A DNA stretch of 64,000 nt from Todiramphus chloris collaris. Lineage: Eukaryota; Chordata; Aves; Coraciiformes; Alcedinidae. The notes under the pieces are model-generated. The model was not told the DNA's origin. It searched no databases and saw nothing but the letters and a program-made list of their open reading frames with translations. Location: NCBI GenBank assembly GCA_025345505.1, contig JANVCC010000270.1:7457426-7521425 (forward strand), in the 5' to 3' direction. A program made the translations under genes and the position numbers. Shown in pieces: positions 37,501 through 49,500 of this stretch. How positions within the stretch are numbered: position 1 is the first letter of the stretch; each line of letters begins with the position of its first letter.

Positions 37501-40500
37501 CCGTCACACAGGAGGGTATTCAGACAGGCTCCTGTCTGGAAGGATGGCTTTAGAGTTCTCCCTCAGGGCTTGAGAAAGAAGCAAGGCAATCCGTGGCATG
37601 ATGCCCATCTCTCTCCAGACTGCCACCCTTTTGGGCAAGCATGGCTGGGGATATACATTAAGAGGACAAAACACTGGGTGTAAGGGAATCTTTCAGAGGG
37701 AATGAAAAGCCTGTCACCTGCTGATACCTGCTGGCACCTGCTTGCAAAGAGGAAGCAAACAGGCACATCACCAGTTCTAGTGGCATCGGCTTTCCAATGT
37801 CAGCTTCCTAAACTGACAAGCCAGATGATAAATGATAAATGAGCATTTCCCAGTGTGGCTGCTGGAAGCTGGCCTACCTCGTTTGCTCTGTTTCCCTGCT
37901 TTGTGCACTTACAGCTTGCATGCGTAACCCTGTCGATGTGTGCTTGCAAATACCTTTGGTTTTTTTCTCCTCGTTCTTAGTAACAGTCCAGTGTGCAATT
38001 TGTTTGGAGTCCCCCCATTTTGAGAATGCAGCTTGTAAAATGCAGGTGGAGACGGAAAGAACAAGGTAACTTTTGAGTCATGTCTTAAGTAAACTGGCAA
38101 ATGAAAGGTCAGACTGTGACTCATCACTGCAAAGTTAAGAAGGAAGGGAACTTTCTCCCTGCTGGTGACTAGTTAATTCTTCTAACTCATGCAAAGGGCA
38201 GGTTGGTTCACTGACTCCCACAATCAAACCTGTACTCAAGCTGCTTGCAGCAAGAATTTTTCATGTATTGCTTAGTACGTTAAGTGAAAACATTTTGTTT
38301 TATTTAAACTAGGTGCCAGGTTTTAATGAGAACCAGTTCCCGTTTGATACACTTTACCTTTAAAAGATAGATATATTTTATCCAAGTTCTTTCATTTATA
38401 TTCTCTCACAAAAATGTGGTGACATACTTCAGGCATTTTCTTTTGGCTAATTTCTCAAAGAAAACTATTCATTTCTGAACACTAATTGTAAAATAACTGA
38501 ACACTGTGCCTCTCCCATAGTTCAGTCTTTGAGAGAAACATGCGTATTTTGGTTTGCTTGGTTTTCCATGGCATTTATACATTGTACGTAGGAAAACTAA
38601 ATCCTAACTCTGTCTCTCTCTTTTTCTCTCTTTTATTTCTTCTTCTTTATGCTAAGAGGATTATGCTGGTAAGTTGCCTGGTTTCTATACAACTTTGTGA
38701 AAATGGTAATGCTAACATACAGTTTGGGCTTTTTTCCTTAGTGTGACAGACTCAGACTGTGGATAGCAGTATTATGGCTTTGGGGAGAAATCAGTTTAAA
38801 ATAATCAAAGGATCTTGATTGGGGTTTTTGGAAACTAGTAATAGGTAGGGTTTCAGTCCAGCAAGCTACATGAACAAATGCTATATGCATATGATCATCT
38901 GGATGGAATTCAGAGGACCTTCTCATCCATATGAAGCTGTGTTTGCTTTAATCTTTTACTTGATTAAGACCACAGAGCTTTTTGGTTTCCTCTTTGAATT
39001 CTTGTATCGTCTGAGCAAAATTTCCTAATGTTACATCTTTCTTGGTGAATGTCATGGAATCACTGTGCATCTGTGAGTTTCTTGGTGCCATTCCTTATAG
39101 AACAGAAACTCAGTTTGTGAAAATCACCACACACACTGGCATTGCTTTCAATCATCTGTTGGTCTTACAGAGACCAGAGCTGAATTCTCAGGGAGATTCG
39201 AGCAGTTTTCCTCCCTAGAGATGTCAAATCTGTACAGCTTACATGAATGTTTTGGTGGACATCACTCCAGGAGGAAAGGGCATCTTTATGTGTTCTGTCT
39301 CTCCCAAGTGCAGGACAGCAGCAACACTCTCAGCAAGCTGCTTAGAAAGCGATGGTGATTGGAAGAGCCCTCTCAAAAAGCCATATAAGCAGATACTTCA
39401 GGAACAAGTGTCACTTCAGGCAGTGATTCTTTGCTGGGTGGTTAGTGCTTTGTTGATGCTTTTTCCCCTCTCAGAGGCTTAGTATCAACCACGTAAGAAA
39501 GGAATAAAGCTACAACAGCCTGTTTTTACAAAGGAAATACATGTGCTGATGGAAACATAGATGTTCTTTGTTACCATGTTAAAGCACGGTGCAGAAATAC
39601 TTACTCATCCTGACAGTTCAGTTGGTTGGTTTTGTTTTCTTGTCTTTTAGATGCATGAAGTGCAGTAAGTTGCTGCAGTGTGTGTTCCACTTGGTTACAC
39701 AAAAGCCCTGCAAGAGCTGCAATGTGGGAACTGGCCAAAATTCAAGCAGGCAGTCGCTACTAGAGAGTTCCACACGTAGTGCATCCCAGGAGTAAATACT
39801 CTTTTAAGAGCAATGCTTCTATCGTGAAGGCATTAGAAGTGGTCTTTGGGAGCTTTCGCCAAAGAAACCACACAAAGCAAACTGGAAGTTGTGCTGCACA
39901 AGCGTGTTTAGTGAAGTATTTTTCCTCTGTGTGCTTCATCACTTCTTCCTTGAGCTGTGGAAAGCAGCGGTGAGAGCCCGCTGCCGGTGAAGCCGTTGCG
40001 GCATCTCTGGCTCTGTGACCTCCTCGGCAGCGCAGTTCATGTTGTCGAAGAGTGTGACTGTGTGAACTTCTCATCGTGGCTTCAGGGCTAAAGACATAAA
40101 CCTGAAAGAAATGTTTGCTGTTTTGGAGTCTTGTCGGCAATGAGCCTTTTGACTCCACCTCCTCTCTTAGTGAAATCAGGTCAGTGGAAACTATTTCTAG
40201 CGAGCGTGTGCCAGACTCCTCCACGGGATTACCTAAGGTCAGGCAGGCTCTGCTCTCTAAACGTCTTTTTCTCTCATAAGCATCAAAGCTTGGTCGGTGC
40301 AGAATCCAGCCTGTGATACAGGGAAGATCCCTGCAGCAGGCTACAACCCATGCTGGCATCTTTACTTCCACTGGCCTGTACTTCTGGGAAAATTTATGAC
40401 ACTGGGGCAAGCCATGTTTAAAACTGACATTAACTGGTACGTTCTTTTGTTAGAAGGTTTCAGGAGGGGAGTGAAAACCTCTGCTGAGCATTCTCTGTAA

Positions 40501-43500
40501 ACGGCTGTGTCTTTGTCTTTTGTTATCTTTCAAGGCATCTAACATAAGGAAAAGATGCTTTGGGGTGGGTTTTTATTTGTTGAAATTTCCTATTTCATCC
40601 TGACTCCCTGGGACAATTTATTGGGCTTTTTGTTGTCGTTTTGTGTTTGGTTTGTTGTGTGGGGTTTTTTTTTTTATTAAAAGTTGGCCACTGTGGTTTT
40701 TGTGTAGGAGGTAAAATGCAGCTCCAAGCTGAGATTAAACTCTTAGCCGATACATAAATCATAGAGGGAAGGGGAAAGTCACCACACATATAAATCAAAT
40801 TCTGTGTTTCTGTGCTAGTTTGTAACTGTAGTGCTGAGCAGGACAGGTGAGGAGGAGAGGATGTAGAACTGGCACTCTGCACGTGGCTGCAAAGCAATTC
40901 AAATACGATGGACTTCAAGTCATTTGGGCTTCTTAAATGTCTTTTATTTCAAATGTTTCCTCCCTAGGGAGTAGGTCTCCATGCTTCGGCTGTAAAAGCA
41001 AGTGTAGCAGACATAGTCTATCATGTGATGGGATGCTGTATTTTATGTATTAACTTACTCAGTGTTTTCTTGCTGTTTAAAATTAGAGCTTGCCTGAAAG
41101 GCTGAATAGAAATCACAGCTTAATACTCTGATATTGCCAAGTTCTAATAATCAAAACTCATTATGTGTACTTAGGAAATGATGATACTATTTTTCCCCCT
41201 AAATTAAATGTATTTTTCTTGTCTAATATTTAATACTGGTTCAAGACCTTTGTCCTCATGCGTTATCCTGCAAATACGGGGGAAAGGACTATTTTGCATT
41301 CTGAAGAAACAAAAGCAGGCTTAGGCTTAGGCTTTGTGTGTGTTGGATGAGGTGAGATTGGCGAGGCCCCAGGGAGGAGTAAGGCAGGTGTGGGTGTGTA
41401 GAAGGTGAGGACTTCCACGCCCCAAAGGGGTACCAGAAGACAGGAGAGCTCCAGTGCTGGGTTCAGATGTGCCATCAATGAGGCAGTGGATTCCTAATAG
41501 AGATGAAGAGAACCTCTCTCTTCTCCATCTTTATACGTTGCATGACTTCAGTGCAGGCTGCAGTTCTGCTTCCCTTGGTTAATCAGCACATCAGGATTGT
41601 TTGCATTTGGGTTCTCTCTGCCTTGCAGCAGGAGGCCCAATTTTCTAAGACAAGTGTCTAAATTTAGGCACTTAAAGGCATACAGATTTGGCTCTGAGCC
41701 CGAGGTTTAAAGTTACCCACTTCAATACTGGCATAAAGTGCTTGCTGTAAGAAACACATGCAACAAATTGAACCAATTTGAAACAAGAGATAGTGTTCAC
41801 CCATCTACTGTAAGGCCAAGCACTGACAAAATAAAAATCTGTGTTTATTGCAGCAGCACTTGCTGGTTAACTGACAGCCTCTGACTCTCATAAGGGTTAA
41901 AGAGAAAAGAAATCTGGTTTTTTGTATGCTTAAAGGACTGGGATTTATGTGTCTTTGAAAGCAAAGATAAAGTTTGTCTGAATGGGAAAAGCTGCTTTGA
42001 GAGATAGGATTTGAGATAATGGTGAAAACAGCTTATAAATAACTTTTCTTGAAAGATAAATTGGACAAAAAAAAAAAAGTAGAATGACTATTTCAGAGCA
42101 TTGACTGGAAGGTGAAAAGTCATTGTTGAATTTGTCCATCCCTTAGCTGCAGTCAGTGGTCTGGGTGACCCAAGGAGAGCTGCTGTACAAACCCTTGTGC
42201 TAGGATTGCATTCCAGATCTCTGTATATTTAAGCTTGTTCTGGATTTTATGTGCAAGGTTTTTAACTGACATTTCAAGTAGAGCCTGATGAAATGATAAA
42301 AACAGTTTCTGATTAAGGAATTGGCTGATACTGCATGTTCTCTTCTTTGGGTAGAAAATGCAAATTACTCCACCCACGCAAAATTTCATGTGGACTCTTG
42401 AAAAAGATCAGCCATATTTAGCATTAAAAAGAAAAAAAGACTGCTTATGATGAAAGAATGTCCTTTTCCAGTATTCTTGTGTTTACTATGGTCAGCATAT
42501 TAATTATCTTGAAAATCAGTTTGATTTATCATAGTGGGATAATCAGATTGCGATGTATCTTAGCCATTGGGTTTACATGTGGTTGGAACAGGTAGGTTGA
42601 TGTAGTTGAGGATGATCTCTTGAAAATCTCTGCAGAACATGAAGATGTGACTGTTATTTTAGACAGAGTTATCATCCAATGTAACTTTCACTTTTTTTTT
42701 CCTTACCTTGAGAAGCTGGTGGGAAAAATGAAGTGCCTTCAGCTTTTTTTCTTTCATTGAATTCCAGAAAATAAGTTAGAATATTACAAATAACTGTAAT
42801 ATTTTGAGTAATCATCTATGTCCCTTTTGTTTAGGGGATCCATTTACCTGTCAGACTTTGTAAATAGCCTGTACACACACTCAGGATTTTATTTCCATGC
42901 TGAAGACATCATTTGTGTTCAGGCAGGAACCTCTGTTTATGCTGATAATTCCACACCAAATCAAGAAACGACCCATTGTGTTAATCCTCAGCCAAGACAG
43001 CTCTCTTCTGTGGAACTGGTTTCACACATAATCATCACAATTAATGCTTTTAAAATAATGATGTATCTATCCTCACTGCCCATTACAGCTCCTGGCTGTT
43101 GTGGCTGTGAAGGTCTGCTGGGAGATGGGTACCCTGTGCTGGTGTCCCCAGTGCAGAGGGCCAGGGAGAGTTGGTGTTTGCAGGTGCTCATCCCTTGCTT
43201 TGCCTGCTGTGGATCCTTCCAGATGGTCAGTGCTGTGTTTTGTGGTTAGGGCTCCACAGCCCTTAGAAGCTGTGTATGGACCACAGTTAGCCCTGGAGCC
43301 TCTGCCTCAGCTGGTAAACCCCATGGTTTACCACCCACCTTTCTTCTTTACGTACTTCTGAATGCTCCTGCCTGTGTCCTTTTGCCCTCGTGGGGGCCAG
43401 TTCCTGACGCCACCAAGCTGAGTTTTGCCTGTTTTCTGTTCCTTATCTGCAGCAGCTCACGTTTGCCCACAGTGCACAGAAGCTCTGTAGAGCTGGGTAA

Positions 43501-46500
43501 GGGAAGTATAAGCAGCCCTGTTCAACCCAGCAGCTCTTCCTACCCTGCTTGCTTGGTCAGCCCCAAAGCTGCTGGGTGCCTGTCCCCCGTAAGCGTGGCT
43601 CAGGTACAGCTAGCTTTTGGGAATCTCCAGATCCCACAGACTGGGATGGATAGTTGGATAGTACGTCTTGGACAGGTAGTTGCATGGCCAAGAAACAGGT
43701 GGGAAACTGCTGTGCTGACAGCTCTTCTAGTATTTGCATGCAGTCCTGCTTGGGAGGGCTGGTCCTGGGGGGAAGCGAGCGTGTGCATCCGCAGGGGAGA
43801 CAAGAGGAGGGCACTGAGGAGGCAAACACCAGGAGAGTTGTCTTACAGCAGCATTGCTGGGTTCTAGTGCTGCATCATACAGGGCTTGGATGTGGTCTTT
43901 GCCTGGAAGCAGTCCCAGTGGGCTGCAGACACTGGTATTTCCTGGTGCTGCCTTTTCTTCTGCGTTGCGGTTTGCACTGCTGCTGGATGGGGAGACGTGA
44001 AGCAAGGCTTTGTGTGGGCACTGAGCAATTACCAACTCCAGTGCAAGTTACCGCTGGGTTGTTTTGAGCTCAGGCAGTTGTCTTATGCCTGAGTTCCTCC
44101 TTCGGTTTTAATTGGATGTTTTCCACTTGGTGCTAATACAGTTATGCTTTTTAAAGGGATAGAGACATTTAGTAGGAAAGTTGGGAATACTTTGTGTTAC
44201 AAGACATGTAACTGTTGTTTCTGCCTTTGTTGTAGTCCGCTGATGATAATTACACAGAAGATCACGACACTGGCGTGCCAGTTACATGATGGTAAGGAAT
44301 CTCTTTCCATGTCCTGAAGACAGTCTTTATATTCCAGTGAATTCTGTGGTTGAGTTACAAAGTGGATGAATGTAATTCAGTGAGCTGCTTCAAATCAAGA
44401 AGAAAAATGCTTTATGGGAGAAAACCCAAAACTTTTGAGTTTTGATTAATTCTCTAGGATTATACTATCTTTGCACTAACAGAAGACAACTGGTTTCCTT
44501 TTTGGATGCTCCACTTCCTTGGGGCTTAATTTGGATTTTAGCTAGTACCAGTATCTCCTGTTTAGATGCTACAGTGCATCTCCATTAAGCTCACTGAAGC
44601 TGTTCTTGTTTCTCAGAAACAAAGAGTTCTGTTCCATGCATAGGTTCAGTTACTAATGCTAATGTAGAAAAAATAAGCTACTGCTGATACATTCAGTGCT
44701 GTGAGAGATGGAAACCAATAGCCTTTTCCCACTGCAGGGAGAAGCACAGTTGTAAGCAAAATAACATCGCTGTCAGTCTTGTGCTCTGCTGTGACAAAGA
44801 GCACTATTATTTCCTGGTAAAAAGCCTGTGTCTAGTACAGTGCAAAAGCTAGAGCTGTCAGTTGTCATCAGCAGCGATATTGCTCATGTCTACTGATGGT
44901 GCAGTTCTGATGCTCTGAAGCCCATTGCATTATAAGCTGTGTGTGATGAATTAAGTAGCCTGCTACAGAGCTGTTATGATCTAGGGGGTGGCCACACCAT
45001 GGACTACAGGGTCTGGCATTGTTCACGAGCCAAGTTTACACGAGTGGGTCTAATGCTTTTACCTGGCTGGAGTGGGTGCAGCTTGAAGCTTGGCTAATTG
45101 ACCTTGTCATTGACGTGCGTGTTGCTGGGGCTTTTCTGCTCCCCTTATTGAAGCTAGCCAGCTCGGATACTGTTGTGTGCCATAGCCTAGGTGCACACCT
45201 TGAATATTGAAGGTAAACTAACAGACAGAAAGGAAGAGATAACAGCAGAGGCAGGGGCATTTGAAAGCAACCAGAAATCGTACAGGTTTCTGTAGGAAAG
45301 GCTCATTACGTTGTGCACATCCATATATGGAGCAGCTGATCAAAGGGAGGCAGCTCGCAGTTCAAGCATCAGTGACAAATGTCTAACTGTAAAACTTTAA
45401 CTCAGCTGCCAGTAAATGGAAACCAGACAACCAGAATACCCAGCCCTTTAAGTAATTATGCGCTTAATTGTTTCCCTGGAACTCACACCCTCCCAGTATT
45501 TACAGACTGAAATAGCAGAGAGAGAATGGAAATGAGCAGCTTATCAGCAGTCTTTTGAGGAAATGGGTCTTGTGTGTGTGCATTGGGAATTATGGCCAGT
45601 GTGTTTAGAACAGCAGTGTTAATCGATGCCAAGCTCCTCATCTTGCAATGCCGGATATATGCAGACTCAGCATCAAGTGACTGTGACTCGGCCCATGGTG
45701 AGTTGTTCTGCTGAAGCCAGTGGGATTCCTCACTAAAGCTAAAGCTTCAGAGGAAGTTGTTAACATACATGCTGTGAACAGCATCTGTCTGCACACTGGC
45801 CATCAGACAAGATTTTTCCATAGTTTCCCTGGGACAGTGAGTCTGTGCTCCACCTCTGGCCCCAAAGGTCTTGTGTGCTCAACAGGAGGTCACCCTTCTT
45901 CCAGTGTGGACCTTGTACAATTCCAGATTCCCGTGGATGTGTGGTGTTTAGGCTTGTTCCAGCAGCAGGCAGCCAGGATCCTCCTGCACACCAGTGGAGC
46001 TTCTGTTCCCCGAGAGCCCAGTTCTCTTCCACTGCCGCCTCCTCCTGCTGTGAAATGCTCCATTTCTCACCAAGGAGCCAGCGGGAGGTTTGTGTTTAAA
46101 TGAGCCAGCGGCTTCTGGGAACAGTTTTTTCCAACCCAGGACTCTTTGTGGAGGCTGCTGGGGGTCGCTGCCAGTTGGTGGCATTGTGATTTGCATCGTG
46201 TGTGGGGGATGCTATGGCTGCTCTTCCTGAAAGTGTAGCAGGGGTGAGAAGGGGGAGAATGAAGCAAGGAACTGAGTAAAGAGGTGGGGTAGGACATGAA
46301 TATGCTTGAGCTAAAAGTTAGCAGTTGGGCTGTATTACAACTGCCTGTGACAAAGAAATCTTGAAGCTTGTGGGAAGTTCTGCATGAGATGCAAACACAG
46401 GGCCTTGGGGGATAGTTTTCGCTGTTTGACTTTCGGAAACAGTTGATGTGACTTTTCTGTCTCTCTAGGAATAGGACGACAAGCTGAGGAACTCACCGCT

Positions 46501-49500
46501 GAGCAAAATCGGCTTGCTGTAAAGTAAGAATTTCATTCCCCTAGTGATTTGTGTTTAATTTCACCCAAAGAAGTTTAAGGCTTGGGTTTGGTGTGGTTTT
46601 GTTTGCTTTTCCTTTGCAATGTCAGGACCAACTTGCCATGCAAATGTTCCCTGCTTCTTCCCAGTCCACGATAAGCCAAATGTCCTACCAGACTTTTGTA
46701 TTTGCTTGAGCAGTTTTGGTTTAGTAACATTGCTGTCAGGGCCCTCCTTACACAAACATTGTTTCTCTGCTTTATTCCGTATTTTGTCAGTCTGGGACTT
46801 TAGCTTTTACCACCCATTGCTGGTTAGTAAAGCACTGAAGTAATATCTCATTGTCTTAAATATATACTCCACATGCAACAAGACTTGTCCTCACTGAATC
46901 AACTCTTTTATAGTCAGGCTTCTACTGTACTAGATGGATTTATTGGCCCCTGTCTTTATGCTACCTGTCATATGTTATTTTTCCAAGTAGAATGCTCTTC
47001 CTCTGTCAGCAAACTGAAGTGTAATAAAAATCCATGTTGGTTTGACTGAGCTTCAGGTACTGCTTTTCTCTGCCATCATTTTTGGACACTGAAATGTCAT
47101 TTTTCCTATCTCCCACTGCAATGTTAATACTCTTAGTCCTTCACCTTATGTGACTAGTCTTCTCATTTTTCATCGGGAGAGAGCACGTTGACCATATCTT
47201 TGAGCACCCTTTTTTCCTAATTAGAAAAATCAGAGTTACAGAATTAGCCTTAGACCTATTAATTACATTTCACAATGAAGTGTTTGTTTAAGGCCAAGGA
47301 AATGATTTCCTTCATTTTCAAGGCAGAAGATTCAGCTATCAGAATGTCTGCCTGTGAGCTTCTGAAAGAAGGGAGTAATTTCTTGAAAAGCAAAAATCCT
47401 GTAGGGAGGTTCATATAACTTTGTCGTGACTTTATTTTATGTCTATTTTTAAAGCTCACAGCATAATGTTTAACTACTCTGGGCCCTTGTGACCATATGA
47501 TTAATTCTAGTCAAATTCTCACCAAACAGGCTTTTTTTTTTCTTTTCCTTGTACAGTAGATGAGCTCATAATAGAAAAGTACATGCCAATAGCTCAAGTG
47601 TCGGTGCAGACAAGTCATAACTGAAGAGTTTAAATCCCTTTTGGTAATACAGCCTTTTGTCTTCCCTCCTGTTCTTGGTCTGTTTTTGTTTCTCACTCAT
47701 CCTCTGTACATTCCTTCGTGCATTGCTCATGTCTCCCCACCCACCCATGTGCAGAATCTCCGTTGAAACCGATGACTTTATTTTTAATCGTACTGTGGAG
47801 CTCAGAAGCCTAATGGACTCAGTTCTGCAGAACAGAAAGATGAGCCTTACCCCAAACTGCTGCATCTTTCTGTGAAATGCTGTCACCAGAGAACGTGTCA
47901 TTCAGGCACTAACATCTACAGTAACCAGCAGGGTGAATGCAGAAAATCCTGGCTAAGCTAATTGTTTATTCAAACTAATTCTGCTCCAGAATAAAAGCAG
48001 CCAACAGCAAATGTTTAACTGTTGCTTAGTTTTTCTGATCGAAATTTATATTTTGGCCTGAGAGACTTTAAGTGGGTTTTGGTTTGTATGTGTCCATCTG
48101 TCTTGAACGGGACTCTTGAAACACTGTGCCCTGGTTTCTGTCCTCATGTGGGGACTCCTCGTTTACTTGGATGGTGGCTGTCAACACATTTGTGGAGAGC
48201 ACTGTGTATTGCAGTGCAGAATTTAGATGTTGATGGTTTCTGCCACATAAATAAAGCAAGCCCTACAGTTTACAAATTACATGAGGAGTGAGAGAGGCCT
48301 CTGCATCTTTCTTTTCCAACCTACTGATCTGTGGCAAGGACAGTGGCTCTTCTTCATTTTACATCCAGTATAAAACCCCCCAAGGAACTTAAGTGATACG
48401 CACTTGCAAAATGGAAGTAACTAACACGATGGACTCTCCTTTGGCTTTCATCTTCAGCTATCTCTTGATTTATGTGTTCTTTTCCCCCTAGTTCCTTTTC
48501 CTGTTCATGATGCAATACAGGCAATTACTTCCTTTAATTGCACAGCAGGACAGAGGGCCTATTCATTCTCTTCCTCTATGTCTCATATCACACTTCCCAT
48601 TTTTCAAAGGGCTGAACTGCAGGGTGGCTGAGAGGCCTGGTTGTAAATGCTCCCTGCCCTGTGGCTTGGGTGGAAGGTGAGGTACTGCACTGCACTGGTG
48701 AGACCAGTGTTGCTCAGCCTCTGGCTTGCCAGCTGTTACTGGTCCCTGACATACCAGACAGATGTCCAAAACCAGTTACCAGCTTCTCACTCCTGGTACT
48801 GCTGACCTGTTCAAAATGCACAAGTCAGTTTGTTTGAGAGTGGATATTTAAACTTACACACTGGTTTTGACTGAAGTTTCTAGGAATAAGATTGGAACTT
48901 TTCAGATCAGATCTGTACCTGAAGCACTTCCACGTTACCCTTGTTCTGACTGCCATCTGCCAGACATTGCTGGGATATGAGAGAGGCTGTGCTTCATCTG
49001 CTCCAAAAGACATCTAGTGAGCTTTAGCTGGGGAGAAGGTGGAAGGAGAGAGGTGGGGTCTGAGGCAGACAGAACAACAAAAAACATTTGTGAAAGCCTT
49101 TGCTGTGGTTCACCTTGGTGGTCTTCTGGTGTTTCTTTGTTTTGTATTTGTTTTTGTTCTGTCATAATGTGGATGCTTTTTACAGGACAAGACCTTCTTT
49201 ACTGGAGTATTTAAGTTATCTTCTCAATTTTATGAGCATCATAGCTGGGCCTTGCAGCAATTACAAGGATTATATAGCCTTCATTGAAGGGAGGCACGTG
49301 CACATGAAACTGTTAGAAGTGAACTGGAAGCAGAAGGGTTATGACAGACTTCCTGATCCTTCTCCAACTGTAAGTTTTAAAATGACAAAGATTTATTGCA
49401 AAGTGCAGGAGAGTATAGCTTTGTACAAGATTCTCATAATTAAAAATTAAGAAGAAAAAACAGTTTTGGATTATCTTCCCAGTAAATGTTACAGTGTTTT

